DNA from: JBGPIK01 sp041484845
GTDB taxonomy: Bacteria; Desulfobacterota; Binatia; UBA9968
Assembly (NCBI GenBank): GCA_041484845.1
Contig: JBGPIK010000008.1
Coordinates: 1-45,566, forward strand
Direction: 5' to 3'
Length of the DNA stretch: 45,566 bases
Both the position numbers and the translations under genes were made by a program. Each line of letters starts with the position of its first letter. Within the stretch, counting starts at the first letter, position 1. Positions 34,082-40,232 of the stretch are shown here, piece by piece. A model generated the notes under the pieces. The model was not told the origin of the DNA, searched no databases, and was given only the letters and a program-made list of their open reading frames with translations.

Positions 34082-34181
34082 AGTACCCGATCCTGGTAGG
34101 TCTTTGTTAGAGTAAAGGGAGAAAAAAGGCTACTTCTTCATTGAGAAAAAGAATAAGGTAAGGGAAGAGAAAAGGGGATGA

Positions 34182-34364
34182 GTCCAATTTTTTGATTTCT
34201 TTAACAACCGCGATAAAGCCAGCCTCGAGATCTCCTGGCTCAGAGACGAAAGCTTGGAGGAATCCGACAATCAGCGCGATCCGAACGTTCTCGCCCAGGA
34301 AATCATCGAAGATCTCGAACAGTTCCGCGAAGTCGTGAATAACGTGGGCACCAGGCAAGGGTAA
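34182..34364 (+). pseudogene. hsdM 3'-end relic, copy 2 (no insert)
   Basis: An open frame without a start codon ends at TAA 34362-34364 and encodes FDFFNNRDKASLEISW, LRDESLEESDNQRDPNVLAQ, EIIEDLEQFREVVNNVG and a short tail. This is the best preserved of the four relics and has an intact C-terminal end of a type I methylase. A stop codon (34179-34181) precedes it, so nothing upstream can be joined to it. It does not contain the 72-bp palindrome. It lies between the dehydrogenase start and the membrane-protein gene; the other bases of this 385-base gap are purine-rich and show no gene. Confidence 0.68.
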
Positions 34365-34466
34365 CAGTTGGACTTGAAGAAATGATAAAGGTAATTGGAA
34401 TCGCTGTAAGAGGAGATTTTTCGGGGTGTGCTACACATCACGTATACGAAAGGGGCCGGTTAAAAT

Positions 34467-35036
34467 ATGAAGGACCCCAATGATGTCTTGCTCGAAGGAG
34501 TTATGGAAGCCTACCGTCGGATTGAAAGGCTTGCATTGGTGAGTCTTGCTTCGTCCGTTTGGCTGCTAATCGTTTCCGGAATCAATCCCACGCTCTCCGG
34601 CGACAAGCCGGTTCCAAAAGTAGAGTTGCCACTGGGATTAGGCGCGGACTTGCCGGCGGTTGGTTTGGCTCTGATCGCGCTGTCCGCCTATGTGGTGTCG
34701 GGGGTGCTGATGGTATTTTACTATCGAGGATCGCAGAAAGTCCTCGAACGTCTGCGACAAAAGAGCCCCGAGCTGTTCGAAGCCGCAAGTGTCTTCCCTT
34801 CGCTCGCCACCTTGCCACCAGCGCCGCGATTGGTTTTCTTTCTCGCCCTTGGGGGCCTTGGAGTTTTGGCGATCTGCCTCTTGTATCGGACGCCGGAAGA
34901 CTTTTCAAAGGGCCTTTTTGCAGGGCTGTTTCTGGCCAGCCCGTATCTTTTCCTGTTTTGCTTCGGCTTCTGGGACGGAGTGCGGACGAATGCCGCAGCG
35001 GGACCTGACGCGGCTAAACGGCGGCCTGGTCGTTAG
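34467..35036 (+). CDS. Predicted inner-membrane protein of unknown function
   Basis: A 189-residue protein with about four membrane helices (LALVSLASSVWLLIVSGI; AVGLALIALSAYVVSGVLMV; LVFFLALGGLGVLAICLLY; LFAGLFLASPYLFLFCFGFW), a soluble loop between helices 2 and 3 (RGSQKVLERLRQKSPELFE) and a basic tail. I recognise no family. ATG 34467 is preceded by an AAAGGGG about twelve bases upstream, a loose ribosome site. It follows hsdM relic 2 by about 100 bases. Confidence 0.68.
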   Translation: MKDPNDVLLEGVMEAYRRIERLALVSLASSVWLLIVSGINPTLSGDKPVPKVELPLGLGADLPAVGLALIALSAYVVSGVLMVFYYRGSQKVLERLRQKSPELFEAASVFPSLATLPPAPRLVFFLALGGLGVLAICLLYRTPEDFSKGLFAGLFLASPYLFLFCFGFWDGVRTNAAAGPDAAKRRPGR

Positions 35037-35256
35037 TCAAATACGCTGCCTTCGGGGGAGACGGCCATCGGCTAGCGATAGTGCGCTCTATTTACGGCTA
35101 GATTTTGCGCGCTAAACTTGAAGCCACCCCGGCAAGATGGAATGAAGATCGAGGCGATGGAGTGCGTTTCGCGCTGTACCTGTATTTCATCCCGCAGATG
35201 AACGGATCAGGGCCGGCACTTGTAAGGTAACGGCGACCGTAGCACAGAGGTTGGAA

Positions 35257-36270
35257 ATGAAACCTGAATGCAGTTTCTTGAACATAAGACTTATCGCGTT
35301 GGTTATCGTCGTTCTGTGGGCGACGTTTTCCCGAGCCCAAGAACGGCCGACCATCTTGGCCGGCCACGGAACGCTGTCCGGATCGATACTGCCACTCTGG
35401 GTGGGCACTGAGGCTAAGCTATTCGAGAAGTACGGCCTGCAGGTGAAACCGATCTATTTACCGCGTGCGGCTGGCAGGCCTGCTCTGCTCAGCGGCGACA
35501 TCCAAGTTTACTTTTCCGCCGGTCCTCCTTTGGTGCAGATGCGTCTGAGCGGGGGAGATATTGCCGTCACCTCTTGCGTGGTCCATAAGCTCACCTCGAA
35601 GATCATGGTGATTCCCGCCATCCAAAAGATCGCGGATCTGCGCGGCAAGGTATTGGCCGTGGCCAACCCGGGTTCCGCCAGCGATTTTGCCGCGAAGCTT
35701 TTCATTGCCCGCCAGGGCATGAAGCTCGGCCAGGATATCTCTCTTATCTATAGCGGTTCGACCAGCGCAGCGTTTGCGGCTCTCGTCAACGGCAGAGTGC
35801 AGGGCATCTTTGCGACGTCGCCGAACGATCTGCAGGCGGCGGCCGCGGGTTTTAAGCCGCTGCTAGAACTGGGGGATCTGAACATTCCCTATGCCGGAAA
35901 TTGCACCGCGGTGATGCGTTCTTACATTGCCAAACAACCGGCACGGATGCGCAGCTTTGTCGCCGGTATTACGGAGGCGATCGCGTATATTAAAAAGCGC
36001 CCCAACGAAGCCAAGGAAATTCTGCAGAAATATACCCGCGTGTCGGACCCGAGAATTTTGCAACATGCCTACGATTCCGACACTCGCTATATGGAGCCCG
36101 TGCCGCATCCAAGCCCCGAAGGTACGAAAACAATATTGGAACAGTTGGGAGTCTCGGGTCGGCCCGCTCAGGCGTTTGTCGCCGAGTTTATCGACGACCG
36201 GTTTATGAAACAGCTCAGCGACGAAGGCTTGGTGAAACAGCTCTATCCTGACGGAATTTCCGCGCGCTAA
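35257..36270 (+). CDS. ABC transporter substrate-binding protein (NitT/TauT/NMT1-like)
   Basis: A 337-residue periplasmic binding protein. The signal peptide covers about residues 1-28 (IRLIALVIVVLWATFSRAQ). The mature part begins with a GTLSGSILPLWVGTEAKLFE strand-helix typical of the SsuA/TauA/THI5-NMT1 fold, then IADLRGKVLAVANPGSASDF and VNGRVQGIFATSP. It should bind a small ligand such as a sulfonate, nitrate-like anion or pyrimidine; the ligand is unknown. No ABC permease or ATPase gene is nearby, so it is an orphan. ATG 35257 is used; TTG 35251 would add two residues. Confidence 0.86.
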   Translation: MKPECSFLNIRLIALVIVVLWATFSRAQERPTILAGHGTLSGSILPLWVGTEAKLFEKYGLQVKPIYLPRAAGRPALLSGDIQVYFSAGPPLVQMRLSGGDIAVTSCVVHKLTSKIMVIPAIQKIADLRGKVLAVANPGSASDFAAKLFIARQGMKLGQDISLIYSGSTSAAFAALVNGRVQGIFATSPNDLQAAAAGFKPLLELGDLNIPYAGNCTAVMRSYIAKQPARMRSFVAGITEAIAYIKKRPNEAKEILQKYTRVSDPRILQHAYDSDTRYMEPVPHPSPEGTKTILEQLGVSGRPAQAFVAEFIDDRFMKQLSDEGLVKQLYPDGISAR

Positions 36271-36524
36271 GGGGTCGGGACTCTGTGTGCTACGAACGCA
36301 GAACGCGAGAAAAGATCCGTTCATGGTTCGACAGGCTCACCACAAACGGGATGGCGCAATATTAATTCAAGTACTTAACCGTTTGTCCTGAGCGTCGAAG
36401 GGCGATCGGCTATTTTTTCTCACGACCGCAGCCAGCGAGGTAAGGATGGAAGCGATGCTTGACCAACGATGAGATTGGATGCTTCGGGGGGAGAAATGGA
36501 GACTGAAGATTGGCTCGGAGTCAA
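36271..36524. other. Intergenic region after the binding-protein gene
   Basis: Non-coding. It contains the palindromic repeat at 36327-36399 and no recognisable gene. It runs into hsdM relic 3, and the stretch from the end of that relic to the rpoZ promoter (36680-36800) also shows no supported gene. Confidence 0.4.
36327..36399. repeat. Palindromic dispersed repeat (TTCGACAGGCTCA type)
   Basis: Left arm TTCGACAGGCTCACCACAAA (36327-36346, continuing CGG) and right arm CCGTTTGTCCTGAGCGTCGA (36379-36398, then A) are imperfect inverted repeats around a 29-base loop. The pattern TTCGAC...CTCA...AACGG is a widespread intergenic repeat in many environmental genomes. It shares the TTCGAC/GTCGAA ends and the CTCAGGACGA-like core with the 72-bp elements. 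Confidence 0.7.
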
Positions 36525-36680
36525 ACCTTCTAATTCCTGATGTCTCGCCCAGCAGATCGTCGTCTTTCAACTCGTTTCGCTCAGGACGACCCAGGGCCAG
36601 GGCTCACGGCTAGGCCGTGAACTGTGTCGAAGGGTCGAAGTTCTCAATGTCGCGCTGGAACAATTCCAGCGAAATCGCCA
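36525..36680 (+). pseudogene. hsdM 3'-end relic, copy 3 (with palindromic insert)
   Basis: The DNA reads like relic 1. CCTGATGTCTCGCCCAGCAG, ATCGTCG, then the 72-bp palindrome, then TCGAAGTTCTCAATGTCGCG and CTGGAACAATTCCAGCG. Without the insert and with one base restored this gives PDVLAQQIVEVLNVALEQFQ, the same methylase C-terminus. The insert is in exactly the same position as in relic 1. Frame damage (a missing base in GTTCTCGCC) shows it is no longer coding. Confidence 0.6.
36563..36634 (+). repeat. 72-bp palindromic element, copy B
   Basis: Same length and layout as copy A (32906-32977), with ends TCTTTCAAC and GTCGAAGGG and an internal CTCACGGCTAGGCCGTGA-type hairpin. It is flanked by TCG on both sides (36560-36562 and 36635-36637), a perfect 3-bp direct repeat that could be a target duplication. 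Confidence 0.78.
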
Positions 36681-36799
36681 AGAACCGAGGCGCCGAGGTT
36701 CCTTGGAGCAAAGATCACTAACATCAACAATAAGCGTCAGTTAGCGAAGGCCCGCATCGGGCATACGGCGTGGGACCTCGAAAACTGTAAACGCTGTCC

Positions 36800-36828
36800 T
36801 TGTGGTTAACGACCCCGCGCTCTATAGT
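36800..36828 (+). promoter_or_regulatory. Promoter of rpoZ, probably giving a leaderless transcript
   Basis: TTGTGG (36800-36805), a 17-base spacer and TATAGT (36823-36828, 5/6 to TATAAT). The ATG of rpoZ begins only nine bases after the -10, so transcription would start at or next to the start codon. No ribosome binding site is visible, which agrees with a leaderless mRNA. Confidence 0.6.
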
Positions 36829-36836
36829 ACCTAGTT

Positions 36837-37031
36837 ATGGCGAGAATCACCGTTGAAGATTGCGTGGGACATGTTTCTAGTCGTTTCGAGCTTGTAATCG
36901 TCGCCTCGAAACGAGCACGGCAGCTCCTAAAAGGTGCCAAGCCGCTCATTAAATCGGATAACCGAGATATCGTTATCGCCCTTCGCGAGATCGCTGCGGG
37001 CAAGGTACGGTTGGCTGGTCCCAAGACCTGA
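36837..37031 (+). CDS. rpoZ: DNA-directed RNA polymerase omega subunit
   Basis: A 64-residue protein: MARITVEDCVGHVSSRFELV, IVASKRARQLLKGAKPL and DNRDIVIALREIAAGKV. The MARxTVEDC start, RFxLVxxASKRARQL and the VIALREIAAGK helix are the RpoZ signature. Omega helps assemble and stabilise RNA polymerase and is part of one ppGpp site in proteobacteria. The gene is normally between gmk and rel; here it is 13 kb away in a region of relics. It is short but within the range for this protein in deltaproteobacteria-like lineages. Confidence 0.92.
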   Translation: MARITVEDCVGHVSSRFELVIVASKRARQLLKGAKPLIKSDNRDIVIALREIAAGKVRLAGPKT

Positions 37032-37161
37032 CGCGTCAGAACCATTCATCTGCGCCGTAATTATTTCTCGTAGAGATCGATCACATGTACGGCCGTGCGA
37101 GAGTTGAGCATGGGGCCGGGTTTTTGCGGCTTGACTAATGTAACCGAAAGCCGACGGTAAT

Positions 37162-37710
37162 CTATTTCTTCATCCCCTCGCGGAATTTATTCCAAGCCGC
37201 AATGCCGGCCTGGGCCGCCTTTTCATCCACGCCCTGAGGCAATCCCGCGACACCTACCGCGCCCACCAGCCGATGGCCCACCGCTAAGGGGACGCCTCCG
37301 CCGACAAGATAGACTTCACCGGGATACATCCCCTGAATGCCGAAGTAGCGGTCGGGACGGCTCTTGGCCAGCTCCGCCGCTGTTTCCGTGCGATCCCGTA
37401 AAATCAGCGAAGCATAGGCTTTTCCTTTGGCGAAGCGCTCGAGGTGAAATGAAGCGCCTTCCATGCGATCAGCGGAAATGAGCTGTCCTTCCTCGTCCAG
37501 CACAACGACGGTCATGGTGATTTTCTGCTCGCGGGCGTAGGCCACCGCGCCGTCGATGATGACCCGCGCTTCCCGCAGCGAGAGAGCCGTCGGCGGCGCC
37601 AAGGGCCGCGGCGCATCGGCCGCCAATATCGCGACGGCATGACTCAAGCATAGAACGTTCAAGCAGAACACGGTTGTGATGAATCGTCCGAGTGCGGATG
37701 ATCTTTTCAT
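37162..37710 (-). CDS. GlcG/HbpS-family (DUF336) exported protein
   Basis: A 182-residue protein with a signal peptide (FITTVFCLNVLCLSHAVAIL, then AADAP) and a GlcG/HbpS domain: SLREARVIIDGAVAYAREQK, VVLDEEGQLISADRMEGA, FAKGKAYASL and GGGVPLAVGHRLVGAVGVAG. Some family members bind haem (HbpS) and others are linked to glycolate or diol use; a role here is not clear. The start has AAGGAGG seven bases upstream (complement), so the longer open frame to 38022 is not used. A good promoter lies at 37749-37777. Confidence 0.88.
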   Translation of the reverse strand: MKRSSALGRFITTVFCLNVLCLSHAVAILAADAPRPLAPPTALSLREARVIIDGAVAYAREQKITMTVVVLDEEGQLISADRMEGASFHLERFAKGKAYASLILRDRTETAAELAKSRPDRYFGIQGMYPGEVYLVGGGVPLAVGHRLVGAVGVAGLPQGVDEKAAQAGIAAWNKFREGMKK

Positions 37711-37748
37711 GGATCGCCTCCTTAGAGTCAGTGGGTTGGATCGGTGAA

Positions 37749-37777
37749 ATTGTAGCATCACTAAATACGCCCGACAA
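37749..37777 (-). promoter_or_regulatory. Promoter of the GlcG/HbpS-like gene
   Basis: On the minus strand TTGTCG (complement of 37772-37777), a 17-base spacer and TACAAT (complement of 37749-37754) form a good sigma70 promoter (4/6 and 5/6). The -10 is about 39 bases before the start codon. Confidence 0.6.
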
Positions 37778-37903
37778 TGAACACTCACCGTAAGATGTCG
37801 GCCGAGCAACACTTTGGCCACCGTTGCCCTGCGAAATTTCCGCTGCCGCATTGTTGACCATCTCCTTGCGCCTACGGTATTGTCTAGTGTGAGAATTCCA
37901 GCC

Positions 37904-38053
37904 ATGATGAAAATCCAGATGCTTTCGGCTGAAACAGCCGGCCGTATTGCCGTGAGCGAGGTGGTGGAACGCCCGGCTTCGGTGGTGAAGGAACCGGGTA
38001 TGGACGAGAAACGCAGTTCCATTGTAGACGAGCTATCGTGGCAGGGCCCATGA
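37904..38053 (+). pseudogene. mutL 5'-end relic
   Basis: The plus frame from ATG 37904/37907 reads MKIQMLSAETAGRIAVSE, VVERPASVVKE and then unrelated sequence to a TGA at 38051-38053. It parallels the true MutL N-terminus at 40233 (MKIQILSDETASRIAAGE, VVERPASVVKE) over the first 28-29 codons at roughly 75% DNA identity by eye; many differences are at third codon positions. The ATPase motifs after this point are missing, so it cannot work as MutL. A promoter-like TTGACC-N18-TATTGT lies about 30 bases upstream. The next gene starts inside its stop. Confidence 0.75.
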
Positions 38054-38580
38054 ACTATTCAAGAATCCTTCGGGTTATTGGACAGACGCTAGAGCCGTTA
38101 CGACCTGAAACCTATGAAGTGGTGTGCTGCGGCAACTGTTACCTCGTCCGGTGCCGAGTCAAGGAAAAGAGCCAAGGCAAGAAAGAGGAAGAAAAAAAGG
38201 TGAGAGGGTTGGCGGCGTTTCTGCGGCTATGGAGAGAGCAAGAAACGCCGAGGATTCGTGATAACCCGGACGAGCAAACTTCCATGAATGTAGAATTCTT
38301 GTATTCCCTGGACGAGTTAAGTCGCCAGGACAAGGAGCGCAAAGAGCCGAGATCTGATGCCGATGCGATCTCTGATCCCTATAGTCTCTCAAGTACCCTT
38401 CGCGTCGTTGGGGAGTTTTTAGACCGCAAGCGTGATGCCAAACTTCTCTTTGCCTCCAATCATGGTCAAGAGGTGGTTGTTCTGTACGAGACAAAGCCCG
38501 GTGTTCGTAATTTGGAGCAGTACCCGATTTCCATGCTCTACGAGTTCTGGGTTAAACAGTATGTAAGAAGAAGAAAGTGA
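38050..38580 (+). CDS. Unknown protein with two related halves
   Basis: A 176-residue protein of no family I recognise. Its two ends look like diverged copies: SRILRVIGQTLEPLRPETYEVV then CYLVRCRV, and SSTLRVVGEFLDRKRDAKLLF then EVVVLYET. Both give helix-loop-strand-strand patterns. A charged linker (KEKSQGKKEEEKK) and FLYSLDELSRQDKERKE lie between. ATG 38050 overlaps the stop of the mutL relic. Cysteines in CCGNCYLVRC might bind metal, but the second half lacks them. It is soluble by composition. Confidence 0.6.
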   Translation: MNYSRILRVIGQTLEPLRPETYEVVCCGNCYLVRCRVKEKSQGKKEEEKKVRGLAAFLRLWREQETPRIRDNPDEQTSMNVEFLYSLDELSRQDKERKEPRSDADAISDPYSLSSTLRVVGEFLDRKRDAKLLFASNHGQEVVVLYETKPGVRNLEQYPISMLYEFWVKQYVRRRK

Positions 38581-38659
38581 TCGTTGGCATTACTCCGCGG
38601 AGCATTGCCTTCCGGCTCACCGGCCGGGGGAAAGATGGGGCGGTTCTGATTCTTTAAAG

Positions 38660-38817
38660 TGTTCAAGCCGGCCGTGACAAAGCAGGCCTCGATATCCTTC
38701 GGCTCGGGGACAAAATCCTCGAACGATCCGACCACGTTCTTGATTCCGATGTTCTCGCTTGGTCAATCGTTGAAGACCTCGGCCGGGATCTTTTCTATCC
38801 GAATCATTCGAGCTGAG
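38660..38817 (+). pseudogene. hsdM 3'-end relic, copy 4 (no insert)
   Basis: In the plus frame from CGTGACAAAGCAGGC the sequence reads RDKAGLDILRLGDKILERSD, HVLDSDVLAWSIVEDLGRDL and ends at TGA (38815-38817). It matches the other three relics (RDKASLDIxxLxDESLEE...DVLAQEIVEDL) but is more diverged. It has no palindromic insert. The rest of this 314-base gap (38581-38894) contains a short GC-rich hairpin (CCGGCTCACCGGCCGG region near 38611) and no gene. Confidence 0.6.
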
Positions 38818-38894
38818 ATTTTTTTGTGTGCGCACTTCGCGTAGGGAAACCGCAACGTTCGAGTTACCGCCGTAAGCGGATCTTATGGCAGTTA

Positions 38895-39764
38895 TCAGAT
38901 CAGACTGTCGTCGTAGTTGCTCTGTGGCACGAAGTTGAAGAAATGCCCCGAGCCCTCGACCATGCGCTGCGAGTGCGGCGTTCCCGCGGGAATATGCACG
39001 CCCACTGGACTCTCCACGACAACTTTTTCGGCGCCGATGAGGAATTCCGTCTTTAGGCCGGTGAACTCCGATCCGGTGCCGATGACGATATGGTAGGTGT
39101 CGCAAGTGTGCGTGTGCTTATCGACGTAATGGGTTTGCGAGGATTTCACATCGGCCACACTGCGCACAACGGTATAAAAGCCGGCTTCGGGTTTCAGTTT
39201 GCCGTCGATAAAAACGTAACGCACGCCCGGCGCGGCGTCCGTATGATGCTTGATTTCCGTCGTCGGCCGGACTTCGGGATGAAAGATATAACTCGCATAC
39301 CTGCGGAAGTCGCGCTCGCCCTTGCCCGGATCGGGCTGGCGATCCTCATGCGTGTAACCGCGACTGCGGAAAAGCACCGTGACGGTTCCGGCGCCTCGCG
39401 TGACTTTATATTCATGAACGGTGCCGGTGGGAATATAAACGCACGCCGGCGAGACGATCTTATGGACCCGGCCTTCGAAAATGATCTGTCCTTCGAGGCC
39501 GGTGAGATCGGGCCGGTCGCCGATGAAATAGTAAAACTCATCGGTGTTATGGCAGTGGGGCACCTGGTAGTCCGGCACATTCGCCGGAAGATCCTTGGCC
39601 TCGTGAATCGCCACATAGATGTCGGCGTCCGGATGTGAATCGCGATTGATAAAGATGTGGCGCTTCACCGGCAACGCGGCGCGCTCGCGCAGGGGACGCT
39701 TTTCTTCGTGGCGCCCGCCGAGCACTCCCGGTCTCGCCTTGACGATAGTTTTGGCAATGTCCAT
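38895..39764 (-). CDS. Bicupin-domain protein
   Basis: A 289-residue protein with two cupin barrels. The first has VPHCHNTDEFYYFIGDRPDL and IPTGTVHEYKV, the second HTHTCDTYHIVIGTGSE and HIPAGTPHSQRM, each giving the HxH...E/D...H metal-binding pattern. Bicupins include oxalate decarboxylases, dioxygenases and isomerases; no closer assignment is possible. No signal peptide, so it is cytosolic. GAAGGAG lies about seven bases before the ATG. A perfect -35 (TTGACA on minus, complement of 39835-39840) lies about 70 bases upstream with a weak -10, so it is probably its own transcription unit. Confidence 0.8.
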   Translation of the reverse strand: MDIAKTIVKARPGVLGGRHEEKRPLRERAALPVKRHIFINRDSHPDADIYVAIHEAKDLPANVPDYQVPHCHNTDEFYYFIGDRPDLTGLEGQIIFEGRVHKIVSPACVYIPTGTVHEYKVTRGAGTVTVLFRSRGYTHEDRQPDPGKGERDFRRYASYIFHPEVRPTTEIKHHTDAAPGVRYVFIDGKLKPEAGFYTVVRSVADVKSSQTHYVDKHTHTCDTYHIVIGTGSEFTGLKTEFLIGAEKVVVESPVGVHIPAGTPHSQRMVEGSGHFFNFVPQSNYDDSLI

Positions 39765-39834
39765 GGGTTCTCCTTCGGAATCGACCGTTTCTGATGGCCA
39801 AGAAATAAAACTCTTAACGCCTATTCCCGGTGTG

Positions 39835-39858
39835 TGTCAACGCGCGCAGTGATATAGT
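39835..39858. promoter_or_regulatory. Divergent promoter elements between bicupin and small gene
   Basis: On minus, TTGACA (complement of 39835-39840) can serve the bicupin gene. On plus, TGATATAGT (39850-39858) is an extended -10 (TGN-TATAGT) that would serve the small gene starting at 39907. The two overlap closely, so one regulator could affect both. Confidence 0.4.
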
Positions 39859-39906
39859 AACCCGGCAAAATGATGTTTGTGAAAAATGCTCTTTGAGGAG
39901 GGTGCC

Positions 39907-40125
39907 ATGGCGATATTCGAATCGTTGGCAAATTCGTTGAAAGTGCTTGCAGTGGGAGATCGGGTTAAAGTTACCCTGCGGCCAGAAACCGGACGCTTCC
40001 CCAATCCGGTCGAAGGGCACATCGCGCAAAAGGATGAGTCCGGCAACTTTTCGTTAAAATCGGAGCAAGGCGTTGTTCAGATTGGCGCGGCCGACATCCT
40101 CTCGATCACGAAGCTACCAGGCTAA
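39907..40125 (+). CDS. Small beta-rich protein, possibly SH3/Sm-like
   Basis: A 72-residue protein with a GAGGAGG ribosome site seven bases before ATG 39907. A short N-terminal helix (IFESLANSLKVL) is followed by alternating strands: GDRVKVTLRPETG, PVEGHIAQKDESGNFSLK, GVVQIGAADILSITKL. The order helix-strand-turn-G-strand-I-strand resembles the Sm/Hfq or SH3-like barrel, but the RNA-binding residues of Hfq are not clear. Unknown function. It is about 100 bases upstream of mutL on the same strand. Confidence 0.68.
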   Translation: MAIFESLANSLKVLAVGDRVKVTLRPETGRFPNPVEGHIAQKDESGNFSLKSEQGVVQIGAADILSITKLPG

Positions 40126-40232
40126 GCGACGACTCGGACGATGGGGAGTCTGTGTTCTTTATTTTGACGCCTTATTCTTGACCCCCTGTTTCCACCTACG
40201 TTAATGTTTATTGAACGAGCGCTCCAATCACC

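Noticed and set aside
36624..36809. 61-codon plus-strand frame ending in a CKRCPCG tail
   Set aside because: It starts inside the palindromic element and relic 3 and has no ribosome site; the Cys-rich tail alone is not enough to call a gene.
37711..38022. Longer N-terminus for the GlcG/HbpS-like protein
   Set aside because: The added part is antisense to the mutL relic, and the shorter form has a strong ribosome site and a proper signal peptide.
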